Part shown: piece after piece, positions 54,298 to 63,218 of the stretch
Layout: each line of letters opens with the position of its first letter
Position numbering within the stretch: position 1 is the stretch's first letter
Assembly (NCBI GenBank): GCA_965228955.1
Contig: OZ245848.1
Coordinates: 5,084,001 to 5,148,000 of the forward strand
Source: JANSWY01 sp965228955
GTDB lineage: Bacteria; Bacteroidota; Bacteroidia; Cytophagales; Cyclobacteriaceae
Direction: 5' to 3'
Length of the DNA: 64,000 nt
Notes under the pieces: model-generated
Databases searched by the model: none
Seen by the model: the letters and a program-made list of their open reading frames with translations, nothing else
Told to the model about the DNA's origin: nothing
Position numbers and translations under genes: made by a program

Positions 54298-55533
54298 TTA
54301 TATGATTCCAAATACACTAAATAAAGATTTGAATCCCAAAACTGTCGTCACAATTACAACGATTAAACCAAAAGCGTTCTGCCAAATTCCGTTTTTTAAA
54401 TCTCCTAACACAGAAGTCTTATTCATTAAATAAATGAGAACTACAGCTATAATTGGTAAAAGTAATCCGTTGGCAACCTGAGCTATGATGATTAGTTGGG
54501 TTGGTTTAATTCCTGTAGAAAAGAACAGGATTCCTAAAATAATGGCTGACAACCAAACAGCTTTGAATCTAGGGTTTTGCATTCCTCCACGCCATCCCAT
54601 TAAACCACCAACTGTATATGCAGCAGCCAATGGTGCAGTTAAAGCAGAAGAAATACCGGCGGCAAAGAAACCAAGTGTCATAAATGGTACTGCCCAATCA
54701 CCTAATAGTGGCTTCAATTGAATCGCAAGATCAGAAACCTTGTTAAACTCCAGATCCGAATTGAAAAACATCACAGAAGAAGTTATTACAATTGCCATTG
54801 ATATCAATCCACCAAGGCTGATTGATATGGTTGTTTCATTCCTGGACTCTTTATAGTCAGCATTTTTGTTATTCTGCAACAGCGCACTGGATTGTAAGAA
54901 TAAATTATACGGTACAACAGTGGTTCCAAGAAGTCCAATAATCATCAATACAGATGCATCAGGTATTCTTGGTATAAGGCCTGAAATCAAAGCACCTAAA
55001 TCCGGTTGAATCACAATTGCGGTTAATACAAACACAATACTCATTGTGATTACCAAAGCAATGAGTGTTTTTTCGATTATTTTATACTTACCTATTGATA
55101 AAATAAAAATGGCTAATCCCCCGATTATCAATCCATATACATCCAGCTGGAGTGATTTTGATACGGAAATTTTCATGTCACCAAAAACACCCGCCATTGC
55201 CCAGACAGCTCCCGCAATATTCCCAGACTCATAAGCTACGCTACCAACGTAAATAGCAATCAGAACCAAGCCTCCTACAACATACTTCCCAAAAATACCT
55301 CCAACTTCCTTTTTAATATTTCCAGCAAGGCTTGTAGAACTTTTGATTGTTAACCGAACAACCATCTCTTGCAAAATGATGGTCGATACAACCGAAAAGA
55401 TGAGTGCCCATAGCAGTTGGTAACCAAATTTTGCACCAACAGTGCTGCAAACAGTAACTGTACCAGGCCCTATGAACGCGGCTGCAACGAGAGCTCCTGT
55501 CCCTAATCGAAATTTTGACTTTGAACTTTTCAT
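54298..55533 (-). CDS. Nramp-family transporter lacking the metal-binding motifs
   Basis: A 411-residue protein with about eleven helices of the Nramp fold. Alignment of the first helix by its end (GAKFGYQLLW) shows canonical DPGN replaced by GPGT. In the sixth helix the MPH motif is replaced by VPY (GTTVVPYNLFLQ). Both metal-ligand sets of Mn/Fe Nramps are lost, so metal transport is unlikely. B. subtilis YcsG, an Nramp homologue, is also encoded beside YcsF (PxpA). The natural inference is uptake of 5-oxoproline or a related organic acid. Confidence 0.85.
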   Translation of the reverse strand: MKSSKSKFRLGTGALVAAAFIGPGTVTVCSTVGAKFGYQLLWALIFSVVSTIILQEMVVRLTIKSSTSLAGNIKKEVGGIFGKYVVGGLVLIAIYVGSVAYESGNIAGAVWAMAGVFGDMKISVSKSLQLDVYGLIIGGLAIFILSIGKYKIIEKTLIALVITMSIVFVLTAIVIQPDLGALISGLIPRIPDASVLMIIGLLGTTVVPYNLFLQSSALLQNNKNADYKESRNETTISISLGGLISMAIVITSSVMFFNSDLEFNKVSDLAIQLKPLLGDWAVPFMTLGFFAAGISSALTAPLAAAYTVGGLMGWRGGMQNPRFKAVWLSAIILGILFFSTGIKPTQLIIIAQVANGLLLPIIAVVLIYLMNKTSVLGDLKNGIWQNAFGLIVVIVTTVLGFKSLFSVFGII

Positions 55534-55596
55534 AAACTGCGGAAAAATAGAACATTCTCATGGGTATCTGGCTCCCCATGTAAAGTTATTTTGATA

Positions 55597-55620
55597 AAAT
55601 GTAAAACATACTTTACATTT
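55597..55620. promoter_or_regulatory. Predicted XRE operator, copy 1
   Basis: Near-perfect dyad: arms AAATGTAAAA and CTTTACATTT around CATA, one mismatch. It lies between the divergent Nramp-like gene and the 55639/XRE unit and overlaps a near-consensus promoter (TTTTG at 55589-55593, 20-base spacer, TACATTTA). Confidence 0.75.
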
Positions 55621-55638
55621 ACTCGTACATATTGTTAA

Positions 55639-56034
55639 ATGGAAATCTCAAATAAATCAAAAAGTATCGGTTGGATCATCTCAATCCTGGGAGTAGTTGT
55701 GATGATTGCTGGCTTATTCAGCTATTATCTTTTTAGTAACGATAGCGAGATTCCCATTTATGCACCCTTCTTTGAATCAGCAAAATTCCTCTGGGTTATA
55801 AGTGGGCTGCTTATAATATTAAGTAAAGAGATTCACACTGATGAATATATTCGCAGCTTAAAATTGATTGCATTTCAATGGGCACTAGTTCTTTCGTCTT
55901 TACTCGTTATTTTGAATCAATCGTTTTATTTCTTTACCGACAATATAAGTGTCGGCGCTATTGAATTGGTCATCTTTCAAATTTGGACGCAATTCATTAT
56001 TTATAAATGGTTGCTTAAAAGATCTGGTGAATGA
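55639..56034 (+). CDS. Four-helix membrane protein linked to an XRE regulator
   Basis: A 131-residue protein with four hydrophobic segments (about 9-31, 44-62, 74-92 and 104-124). No family is recognised. Its stop overlaps the XRE start (ATGA at 56031-56034), a tight coupling typical of a membrane protein paired with a small XRE regulator that it may hold or modulate. Confidence 0.68.
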   Translation: MEISNKSKSIGWIISILGVVVMIAGLFSYYLFSNDSEIPIYAPFFESAKFLWVISGLLIILSKEIHTDEYIRSLKLIAFQWALVLSSLLVILNQSFYFFTDNISVGAIELVIFQIWTQFIIYKWLLKRSGE

Positions 56035-56231
56035 AGAATTGGGTAAAAGTAGAAAGGGCAAAACATAATATGACCCAAGAAGATTTAGCCAAAATGATTA
56101 AAGTAACAAGGCAGACTATCAACTCTATTGAAAAAGGAAGATATGTCCCATCAACAATTTTAGCTCTAAAAATTGCGAAAGTTTTTAATGCTCACGTAGA
56201 ATCCATTTTCGTATTAGAAGAGGAAGACTAA
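56031..56231 (+). CDS. Small XRE-family HTH regulator
   Basis: A 66-residue protein that is one HTH_3 domain: WVKVERAKHNMTQEDLAKMI, then TRQTINSIEKGRYVPSTILA, LKIAKVFNAHVESIF. It is like B. subtilis YgzD/YozG-type regulators paired with small membrane proteins. Identical 10-bp arms appear before its own unit and before the next gene, so it probably controls both. Confidence 0.9.
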   Translation: MKNWVKVERAKHNMTQEDLAKMIKVTRQTINSIEKGRYVPSTILALKIAKVFNAHVESIFVLEEED

Positions 56232-56245
56232 TTTTTTTTAATTAG

Positions 56246-56269
56246 AAATGTAAAGCATACTTTACATTT
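56246..56269. promoter_or_regulatory. Predicted XRE operator, copy 2
   Basis: A perfect dyad: arms AAATGTAAAG and CTTTACATTT around CATA. It differs from copy 1 by one base and lies 19 bases before the amidohydrolase start, overlapping TACATTTTG, a likely -10 element. Confidence 0.77.
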
Positions 56270-56288
56270 TGTCAAATAAACTAAACAT

Positions 56289-57572
56289 ATGAAGAACAAC
56301 AAGATATTAACACTGTTTCTAATTCCGTTTCTGCTTGGTTGCCAACCAACTGAGACCTCAGAATCTATTGTAATTGCAAATGTTCATGTGATAGATATTA
56401 CCAACGGCAGAATTTCTGAACTCACAAATATTTACATATCAGACGATAAAGTTGATTCAATCAGCACCACGCAACCCACAAAAGACTTTATTGTAGTTGA
56501 TGGTGTTGGACGATATGTGTTACCAGGGTTGATTGATAGTCATGTCCACACTACAGCCGGATCTCCAGAAACTATGCTGAATCTTTTAGAAAAAACCTTA
56601 ATGGGAGGAGTGACTACCGTAAGAGACATGGGTGGTGATATGATCGTGGTAAAAGATTGGACCTCTGATAACACATTGAATATACCAGACATTATTTATT
56701 CTGCTGTATTGGCTGGTGATTCCTGGATGCAAAATGATAGAAGAGCCCGAGGGTCTGCTCATGGAGGTGAACCGGGCAATCAACCTTGGTTAAGAACTAT
56801 TCACAAGAATACCTCTATATCTGCAATCTTAGATGATGCTAAGGCATTTGGAGCCAAAGCAATTAAATTATATGCTGACATACCTACTGAAACTTTGAGG
56901 GAAATTGTTGTTGAAGCAAAAAAAAGGAATCTGAAGGTTTGGAGTCATGCGACATTATATCCTGCATCACCACAGCAAGTGATAGATGCCAAGGTTGATG
57001 CAATATCTCATGCTGAAATATTATTATACGCCCTAAAAGATGACATACCCAAATCATACCACGAGGCACGTTTTCTGGAGCAGAGATATGATTCAACTGA
57101 TCTAAATTCAGAAGGGTTCAGAGCAATTATCGAGAAGATGGTTGATAATAACGTTTATCTAGACGCTACATTGTTTGTTACAGACCTAAGAGCAAAGCAG
57201 ATGGGGTCGGCTCAAGACAGGGTCGCTGATGTAACATATCTAGCTACTTCAATTGCTTTTGAAAATGGAGTGAAAATTGTTGCTGGTACTGATGCAATGA
57301 TGAATCTAGATGGAGATATACCCAATTTAGTTTTCGAACTTGAGTTGCTCAAAGCAAAAGTTGGCATGAGTAACTTAGCTACAATTCAGTCAGCAACAAT
57401 TATACCTGCAACTATGTTGGGAATGGAAGACAGGATAGGAAGTGTTGAAGCAGGCAAGGAAGCTTCTTTCATTCTGATTGATACCAATCCTTTAGAAAAT
57501 CTGTCTGCTTTAAAAAGAATCGATATGGTTGTAAAAGATGGAAGGATCGTAAAAAGTATTACTAATGACTGA
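56289..57572 (+). CDS. Amidohydrolase family lipoprotein
   Basis: A 427-residue lipoprotein (LFLIPFLLGC; cysteine at 17) with an imidazolonepropionase/prolidase-like amidohydrolase domain. Metal-site motifs: LIDSHVHTT, lysine in AKAIKLYAD, histidines in VWSHATL and AISHAEI, and aspartate in IVAGTDAMMNLD. All metal ligands of a two-metal enzyme are plausible. It probably hydrolyses a cyclic amide or dipeptide in the periplasm. With pxpABC next door, a role in supplying oxoproline or Xaa-Pro products is possible. Its promoter carries the XRE operator. Confidence 0.85.
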   Translation: MKNNKILTLFLIPFLLGCQPTETSESIVIANVHVIDITNGRISELTNIYISDDKVDSISTTQPTKDFIVVDGVGRYVLPGLIDSHVHTTAGSPETMLNLLEKTLMGGVTTVRDMGGDMIVVKDWTSDNTLNIPDIIYSAVLAGDSWMQNDRRARGSAHGGEPGNQPWLRTIHKNTSISAILDDAKAFGAKAIKLYADIPTETLREIVVEAKKRNLKVWSHATLYPASPQQVIDAKVDAISHAEILLYALKDDIPKSYHEARFLEQRYDSTDLNSEGFRAIIEKMVDNNVYLDATLFVTDLRAKQMGSAQDRVADVTYLATSIAFENGVKIVAGTDAMMNLDGDIPNLVFELELLKAKVGMSNLATIQSATIIPATMLGMEDRIGSVEAGKEASFILIDTNPLENLSALKRIDMVVKDGRIVKSITND

Positions 57573-57639
57573 GTCTCATTCATCTTAGAAACAAAATAAT
57601 CATTATCTTCGAGCGAATTTATTCACAGGGAGTCGTTAT

Positions 57640-57656
57640 GTTAACAGCTTGTTAAC
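57640..57656. promoter_or_regulatory. Palindrome upstream of the DUF1573 gene
   Basis: Arms GTTAACA and TGTTAAC around GCT, 37 bases before a TAACTTTG promoter element. A candidate operator; only one copy is seen. Confidence 0.4.
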
Positions 57657-57692
57657 GCCTTGTTTTTCCGATGATTAAACAAGCTTCGTGCA

Positions 57693-57700
57693 TAACTTTG
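57693..57700 (+). promoter_or_regulatory. -10 type promoter element for the DUF1573-yajC unit
   Basis: TAACTTTG matches TAnnTTTG exactly, 33 bases before the ATG at 57734. A TTTG at the usual upstream spacing is missing. Confidence 0.45.
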
Positions 57701-57733
57701 TTGACATTCTGTTGTTTAACTAAAAAGATTATA

Positions 57734-58264
57734 ATGAAAGCGATTAAACTAAATGTATTTATTCTTGGTCTTGCTGGATTAGTAATGTTCGGCTGCTCAA
57801 ACCAGGAAATGGAGAAAAGAATAGCAAAACTTGAAGGAAAAGTTGCTGAATTGGAAGGTTCAGGAAATGTTTCTCCTACTATCAAACCAGCAAAAACTGC
57901 TGAGCCAGAAGTAAAGCCTGACGGACCAGTTCCGGAATTTAAGTTTGACGAAGAGGCTTTTGACTTTGGTGATATCAATGAGGGTGACGTAGTTGATCAC
58001 GTATTTGCTTTTACTAACGTCGGTCAAGCTCCACTTATCATTTCAAGTGCTTCTGCATCTTGCGGATGTACTGTACCTAAGTGGCCAAAAGAGCCAATTC
58101 CAGTAGGTGGAACAGGTGAAATCAAAGTTCAGTTCAACAGTAAGAATAAGCCAGGTGTGCAGAACAAAACTGTTACAATCACGGCAAACACTTACCCGAA
58201 AATTTCGAAACTAAAAATCAAAGCTTTGGTAGCTCCTGCTAAAAAGGATAATAACCCGAGCTAA
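57734..58264 (+). CDS. DUF1573 lipoprotein
   Basis: A 176-residue lipoprotein (LAGLVMFGC; cysteine at about 21), a short heptad segment (MEKRIAKLEGKVAELEG) and a DUF1573 immunoglobulin-like domain: EEAFDFGDINEGDVVDHVFA, FTNVGQAPL, and SASCGCTVPKWPKEPI with the conserved CGC. It is common in Bacteroidota next to yajC; the function is unknown. The ATG at 57734 starts the lipoprotein signal; a longer frame from 57671 is rejected. Confidence 0.9.
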   Translation: MKAIKLNVFILGLAGLVMFGCSNQEMEKRIAKLEGKVAELEGSGNVSPTIKPAKTAEPEVKPDGPVPEFKFDEEAFDFGDINEGDVVDHVFAFTNVGQAPLIISSASASCGCTVPKWPKEPIPVGGTGEIKVQFNSKNKPGVQNKTVTITANTYPKISKLKIKALVAPAKKDNNPS

Positions 58265-58286
58265 AATTCCTAAGTAAACGAGAAAA

Positions 58287-58604
58287 ATGTTAAATTTTAT
58301 TTTATTACAGGCGGATGCCGGTGGCGGCTTCAACACGCAGTGGATAATGATTGGAGCAATGGTAATTATATTTTACCTTTTCTTCATAAGACCACAGCAG
58401 AAGAAGCAGAAAGATCAAAAGAATTTCATTAACGAAGTAAAGAAGGGAGACCAGATAGTAACGATAGGTGGAATTCACGGCAAGATTTACTCTGTGGATG
58501 AAACAACTGTTACAATGGAGCTGGATAAGGGATTTAAAATGAAAATTGAGAAGTCTTCGATTTCTCAGGAAGCCACTAAAAGATTAACGGCTGCAGAAAA
58601 ATAA
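58287..58604 (+). CDS. yajC: Preprotein translocase subunit YajC
   Basis: A 105-residue protein with one membrane helix (about 15-36; WIMIGAMVIIFYLFFIRPQQ) and the family motif FFIRPQQKKQKDQKNFI, then VKKGDQIVTIGGIHGKIYSV. It belongs to the SecDF-YajC complex of the inner membrane. In line with DUF1573 and ybbR. Confidence 0.95.
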   Translation: MLNFILLQADAGGGFNTQWIMIGAMVIIFYLFFIRPQQKKQKDQKNFINEVKKGDQIVTIGGIHGKIYSVDETTVTMELDKGFKMKIEKSSISQEATKRLTAAEK

Positions 58605-58616
58605 AATTAATTACAT

Positions 58617-59552
58617 ATGGGCAAATTGCTTCCCATTAACGAAAACTTAAAGGTAGTCATACTGGCCATAGGGGTCGCGACTACCTTTTGGTTTTTCAAT
58701 GCCCTCAGTAAAAACTACGACAAGATCATAAGCTATCCACTTGTTTTTGATTTCAATCGAGATAGCCTTGTAGTGGTGGACCCATTACCATCTGAAATCA
58801 GAATTGATGTCTCAAGCGGAGGATGGACACTCCTACGAAAGACATTCTGGTTCAACGCAGAACCAATTAAAATTGAATTAAACAATCCTACAGATATTAA
58901 ATTCCTAACCAAAAGCTCTCTGAGACCAATCATCTCTAACCAGCTAAAGGAATTAAAAATCAACTATCTACTTACCGATACAATTTATATCAATATCGAG
59001 CCAGAAGAACGAACAACCGTGGCTCTGGTATTGGATAGCACTTTTATTGATTTAGAAGAAAATCACAGAATCACTTCTGCTATTACATTGACCCCTGATT
59101 CTGTAACAATAATTGGCCCCAGAAGCATCATTGAAAATGTACGATCACCATATTTTCTTAAGTTAAGCGAAGAGGATATCGATGATGATTACGATGAGTT
59201 CGTCAATATTCCTTTGGAAGCAAGAAATATAATGAGTGCTGTTCCAGCTAGAGTAAATGCTGAATTTCAGGTAAAGGAATTTAGTTATATAAGCTATGAT
59301 GTAGGAATTGAACCTATGAACTTCCCTTCCGATTCGAGCAGATACTTAGCGGATCCTCAGGCAAAGGTTTCATTTTGGATAGAGAAATCCCTGGAAGATG
59401 ACATATCATTCTCTGACTTTAACATCACAGCTGATTTATCCATGATGCAAAAAAGGGACACCACAGTTCCCCTGATGCTAATGTTCTTTCCAGAAGACGC
59501 CCTGGAAATAGAAATCGATCCGGAATTCATCAAAGTGCTCTATGCCCCGTAA
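58617..59552 (+). CDS. YbbR-like domain protein
   Basis: A 311-residue protein with an N-terminal membrane helix (LKVVILAIGVATTFWFFNALS) and two or more YbbR-like beta domains outside (for example VTIIGPRSIIENV). In Firmicutes YbbR/CdaR regulates diadenylate cyclase; in Bacteroidota the gene often sits between yajC and coaE, as here. The role here is unknown. It overlaps coaE by 11 bases. Confidence 0.82.
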   Translation: MGKLLPINENLKVVILAIGVATTFWFFNALSKNYDKIISYPLVFDFNRDSLVVVDPLPSEIRIDVSSGGWTLLRKTFWFNAEPIKIELNNPTDIKFLTKSSLRPIISNQLKELKINYLLTDTIYINIEPEERTTVALVLDSTFIDLEENHRITSAITLTPDSVTIIGPRSIIENVRSPYFLKLSEEDIDDDYDEFVNIPLEARNIMSAVPARVNAEFQVKEFSYISYDVGIEPMNFPSDSSRYLADPQAKVSFWIEKSLEDDISFSDFNITADLSMMQKRDTTVPLMLMFFPEDALEIEIDPEFIKVLYAP

Positions 59553-60138
59553 GCCCCTATTAATCGGTATCACAGGCGGTATTGGTTCTGGTAAATCAAT
59601 TGTTTGCAAGATTTTTGAATCCTTTGGGATACCAACCTATTATGCAGATGACAGAGCAAAGTGGCTCATGAATAATGACCCTGAACTGAAAAGCAAGGTG
59701 ATCGATCAATTTGGTGAACAAGCTTATGTAAATGGCGAATTAGATAGGGCATATATCGGAAAACTTGCTTTCCATGATCAGGAAGTTTTAAATAAGCTCA
59801 ATTCCATCGTACACCCATTAGTCGGTAAGGATTTCAAAGACTGGGTATCCTCAAACTCTGATAAACCATACTTACTCAAAGAAGCCGCACTCATTTTTGA
59901 AGCTGGAAGCTATACACAGCTGGATAAAGTCATATCAGTTTATGCTGATCAGGAAATTAGGATTGCAAGGGTTTTACAAAGAGATCCTCACAGAAATAAG
60001 GAAGATATTTTAGCAATCATTCAAAAGCAGATGCCGGAAGAGGAAAAAATGGAAAGGGCTGATTTTGTTATACATAATGATGGAAGTTCATCATTGATTA
60101 AACAAGTACAAGAGTTGAACATACAGTTCCGAAGCTAA
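59542..60138 (+). CDS. coaE: Dephospho-CoA kinase
   Basis: A 198-residue P-loop kinase that makes the last step of coenzyme A synthesis. Walker A GITGGIGSGKS near residues 8-18, YYADDRAKWLM, NSIVHPLV, and the lid region QRDPHRNKEDILAIIQKQMP. The length is typical. Last gene of the yajC-ybbR-coaE unit; the stop overlaps a convergent small gene by 4 bases. Confidence 0.95.
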   Translation: MPRKPLLIGITGGIGSGKSIVCKIFESFGIPTYYADDRAKWLMNNDPELKSKVIDQFGEQAYVNGELDRAYIGKLAFHDQEVLNKLNSIVHPLVGKDFKDWVSSNSDKPYLLKEAALIFEAGSYTQLDKVISVYADQEIRIARVLQRDPHRNKEDILAIIQKQMPEEEKMERADFVIHNDGSSSLIKQVQELNIQFRS

Positions 60139-60386
60139 AAGAACTCCAGAGGTAGTTTTATCTGATCAATATAGAATTTCATTCTGGTACTTTTGTCTTC
60201 TAATATTTCAACCTTCTCTATGCGATCATCACAATGATGGTAAAACACTTCAACGTAATAATTTTCCAGTAAATATAAGTTGATTTTATACTTGTAATAT
60301 CTGATTGCAGTCACGAATTGACCATCCACATAAAGGGTCTTTATGCGCTGGTGGAGGTTTAGTTTATTAAAAATATCCTGGCTCAT
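60135..60386 (-). CDS. Small conserved-looking protein of unknown function
   Basis: An 83-residue protein, MSQDIFNKLNLHQRIKTLYV onward, with repeated aromatic residues (IRYYKYKINLYLLENYYVEV) and a His-rich turn (FYHHCDDRIEKVEIL). No signal peptide, probably a small soluble beta-rich protein. It is next to coaE in convergent orientation. I recall similar small proteins in Cytophagales but cannot name a family. Confidence 0.65.
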   Translation of the reverse strand: MSQDIFNKLNLHQRIKTLYVDGQFVTAIRYYKYKINLYLLENYYVEVFYHHCDDRIEKVEILEDKSTRMKFYIDQIKLPLEFF

Positions 60387-60457
60387 ATCAATTCGGTTAA
60401 ATCTAAGTTAGTGCTTTATTGTCACTTAATCCAATCAATTCGACATACTACAAAATA

Positions 60458-63076
60458 TTATAGATCACATGCTATTTTTTCATACTGTACTTGGTCAAAC
60501 GCCTGACTTCTAATCTTGTTTCCTTTTTGATCAAGATAAAGAGTTACATAAAGCTCTGCATCCTCCAAAAATCTTTCCGCATAATAAATTGGTCCTGATT
60601 TAAAATCAATTTCCAGAATCTCATTGTATTCCGGTTTTAGCAATAATCCTTCTTTTGAATCAAATAAGCCATAACCCTGTTCAACTCTGAACTTTAGGAC
60701 TTTAGAACTATCTGAACCTGGGAAAATCTCGTAATTGTAGATACTCTCAATTATTAAATCTTCATTATCAGTTGATTTCAATACCCATTGATCATCCTGC
60801 TTACAAAGCAGATAGTCCTTAGAAAATGATACTAATTCCTGATAATCACTTTCTCCAATATATTCTTTCTCTAAAACGTCCCACAAACCAAATCCCCCAT
60901 CATTTACAATAAATTGTGCGCTATCATGCATGATTACTCTGGATTCATATTTGGTATCAACCAGTTGATTTGTTGGTAGGAAATAAGCTCCAATCTTTGA
61001 GGATTTCAAAAGGTGAATTAATCCCGGTACTGATGAATCCTGCTCCAGAGATTGATATATAACCTTAAGTATGACTTTCCCCTTTCTATTAACCAAACCT
61101 TTTTTATCGTCTCTTTCTATAATGAATGTTGAGTCGTTTAAGAAGAATATTTCGTCTGCCTCAATTTGAAACAACTTATCACCGTAAGGGTTGTAGACAG
61201 ATTTTTCAGAATCTTTGGAAATTGAGATGTAGCTTGAAACAGTGGCATTCTGGTGGGTAATTATAGGTTCCACTGATTCTCCTTCTCCGATAGGCACTTC
61301 TTTGCTAGCTCCAAAAATTATTCGATGAAAGAGATCATCTTTCAAATAGACCAGCTGCTCACTTATCAACTTTATGGAATCCAATTTAAATCGAGGCTCT
61401 GTGGCATCCTGACGATTAAACAAACTCCATTTATTGTCTTTTCTGAGCCCTAGCCATTGCTGATTACTTTGAATATCCTGATAGGAATCATCTGAAAGCT
61501 TTCTCTCCGCTATATCGAAGGACTTATAGCCAACATCATTCCTGACATACCATTCTCCATCAAAAGAATATATGCTATGATCGCCAAGAGGAATCAGTAC
61601 TTCAAGATTATCATTCATCAGACATTCCTGATCACCCAAAATCCCGATAAGGTAAGAGTTACTGATTTCTTCAACCTCTTCAAATTCAAACTTCAAAGGG
61701 TTGACTTCTTTCCTGTACCATTGTTTAATATCCGATATTCGTTTTAGGTGAATTTTTTCTTCCTTGTACAATAACACGTTGTTGCCTAATTGCTCAACTG
61801 CATCAAAATATGGTTCTATAATAATCTCGCCGAGAAGGGTGCTTATTCCCCACTTCCCCTCGTTTAGAACACCTAAAAAATTGGAACCAATCAATAAGAC
61901 GTCTTCAAAATTATTTTCTATAACCGTGAAGCCTGATTTATGTACGACTCCAACGCCACCACCCCTCTCAAAAGACAGATAGCCAAATCCCAAGTCTTCG
62001 AAAGAATCATAATTGGTGAGGACAGTCTTACCATTTCTTGATATCACTTGTAATTCCTGATTAATTTCCACTTCAAGTAGCTCATTATTCGTCCCCTCAC
62101 AAACGTACTCTGAGACAATGCTTTCGTAATTAGCATCAATCAAGATCTCTCCATCCGGCCCTATAAACCCGAAATTTCCACCTTCATAAAATGGCAGTAA
62201 CTCTATCTGGTTAAGCTTAGACACCATTTTAAGGGAATCTGACCATTGAAATTTGGGATTATCAGGTTCCAGGTGAAATAACACCAGTTTAGATCGCTCT
62301 GACCATTTATTCCCAGGGTAGTCTTTTAAAAATTTCAAGTGAGCCTCCGTTGAATTATCAGCAATCCTTTGAACATATATTTCCTTGATTACCCGATCTA
62401 AATATGGCGAATCCCGATGTTCAGCATAAAATGCCTCCAGGTTCCCCAATAAATTGCCGGCTGTTTTATCCTTGAACAAGAGCCAATCATAACTCTTCTT
62501 TGCATCTTCGGCATATTTAGCATTAGGATAGGTTTTAAGGAAATACTTGAAAGATTGCCATGTATTAAATTTTCTTGCATGTAGATAGGCTAAACTGTCT
62601 CTCAACTCTCCAGCAGACTTCACTAATTCTACATTATCGAATTTTTCCATGAATGACTCCAAAGATACAATCTCATTCTCCTGTTTGGCTTCTTTGAAAG
62701 CAGAGTGTTCAATTGTTTCTTTTAACTGATTGAATTTTTCAAGATATAGTGAGTTACGAGCCAGTTTATCTACTTCCTTTTCATCCAGCCCATTGAATTT
62801 ATGAATAGCTGTGTTTATATGGAAATAGCTTGTATCCAGGTTGTACCTTGGAAACGAATCAATTTGAAAAAGTAGGGCGAACAGATAATCCGGTGCTGGA
62901 TTAAGTGAATCCTTTTGAGTGCTTTTCAACAACAGCTCTTCAGTTTTCGCAAAATCTCCCTCATTAAGCGCCTTTATTGCCTGACGAACAGGGTCGGCGT
63001 TTGCCGTTATGGAGATGCAAATAAGTATCCCCACCAATAAAATTGGTTTCAATCTAAGTAAGGCTTCTAATTTCAC
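60458..63076 (-). CDS. Secreted WG-repeat protein
   Basis: An 872-residue protein with a signal peptide (PILLVGILICISITANA), an N-terminal helical TPR-like region (about 30-270) and then WG (KWG) repeats to the C-terminus: GGNFGFIGPDGEILIDANYE, EGKWGISTLLGEIIIEPYFD and KKGLVNRKGKVILKVIYQ. WG-repeat proteins form beta-rich binding surfaces; their function is unknown. It stands alone and divergent from the gene-free stretch with the small-RNA candidates. Confidence 0.83.
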   Translation of the reverse strand: MKLEALLRLKPILLVGILICISITANADPVRQAIKALNEGDFAKTEELLLKSTQKDSLNPAPDYLFALLFQIDSFPRYNLDTSYFHINTAIHKFNGLDEKEVDKLARNSLYLEKFNQLKETIEHSAFKEAKQENEIVSLESFMEKFDNVELVKSAGELRDSLAYLHARKFNTWQSFKYFLKTYPNAKYAEDAKKSYDWLLFKDKTAGNLLGNLEAFYAEHRDSPYLDRVIKEIYVQRIADNSTEAHLKFLKDYPGNKWSERSKLVLFHLEPDNPKFQWSDSLKMVSKLNQIELLPFYEGGNFGFIGPDGEILIDANYESIVSEYVCEGTNNELLEVEINQELQVISRNGKTVLTNYDSFEDLGFGYLSFERGGGVGVVHKSGFTVIENNFEDVLLIGSNFLGVLNEGKWGISTLLGEIIIEPYFDAVEQLGNNVLLYKEEKIHLKRISDIKQWYRKEVNPLKFEFEEVEEISNSYLIGILGDQECLMNDNLEVLIPLGDHSIYSFDGEWYVRNDVGYKSFDIAERKLSDDSYQDIQSNQQWLGLRKDNKWSLFNRQDATEPRFKLDSIKLISEQLVYLKDDLFHRIIFGASKEVPIGEGESVEPIITHQNATVSSYISISKDSEKSVYNPYGDKLFQIEADEIFFLNDSTFIIERDDKKGLVNRKGKVILKVIYQSLEQDSSVPGLIHLLKSSKIGAYFLPTNQLVDTKYESRVIMHDSAQFIVNDGGFGLWDVLEKEYIGESDYQELVSFSKDYLLCKQDDQWVLKSTDNEDLIIESIYNYEIFPGSDSSKVLKFRVEQGYGLFDSKEGLLLKPEYNEILEIDFKSGPIYYAERFLEDAELYVTLYLDQKGNKIRSQAFDQVQYEKIACDL

Positions 63077-63218
63077 ATCCTAAATTTAATACAATTTAAT
63101 AACGTAATAATTTTATATTCTTGACAATAAAACCAAAAAATTCCCCTTCAAGAAGTTAATATTCCTGTTTAGACATTGCGGTATTGTAAACTCAGCGGCT
63201 TAGTACATCTTTGAAGTG

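Noticed and set aside
54298..55533. Annotation as a Mn2+/Fe2+ transporter MntH
   Set aside because: Both metal-binding motifs (DPGN and MPH) are replaced.
57671..57734. Upstream start of the DUF1573 protein
   Set aside because: It would put 21 extra residues before a clear lipoprotein signal and cover the predicted promoter element.
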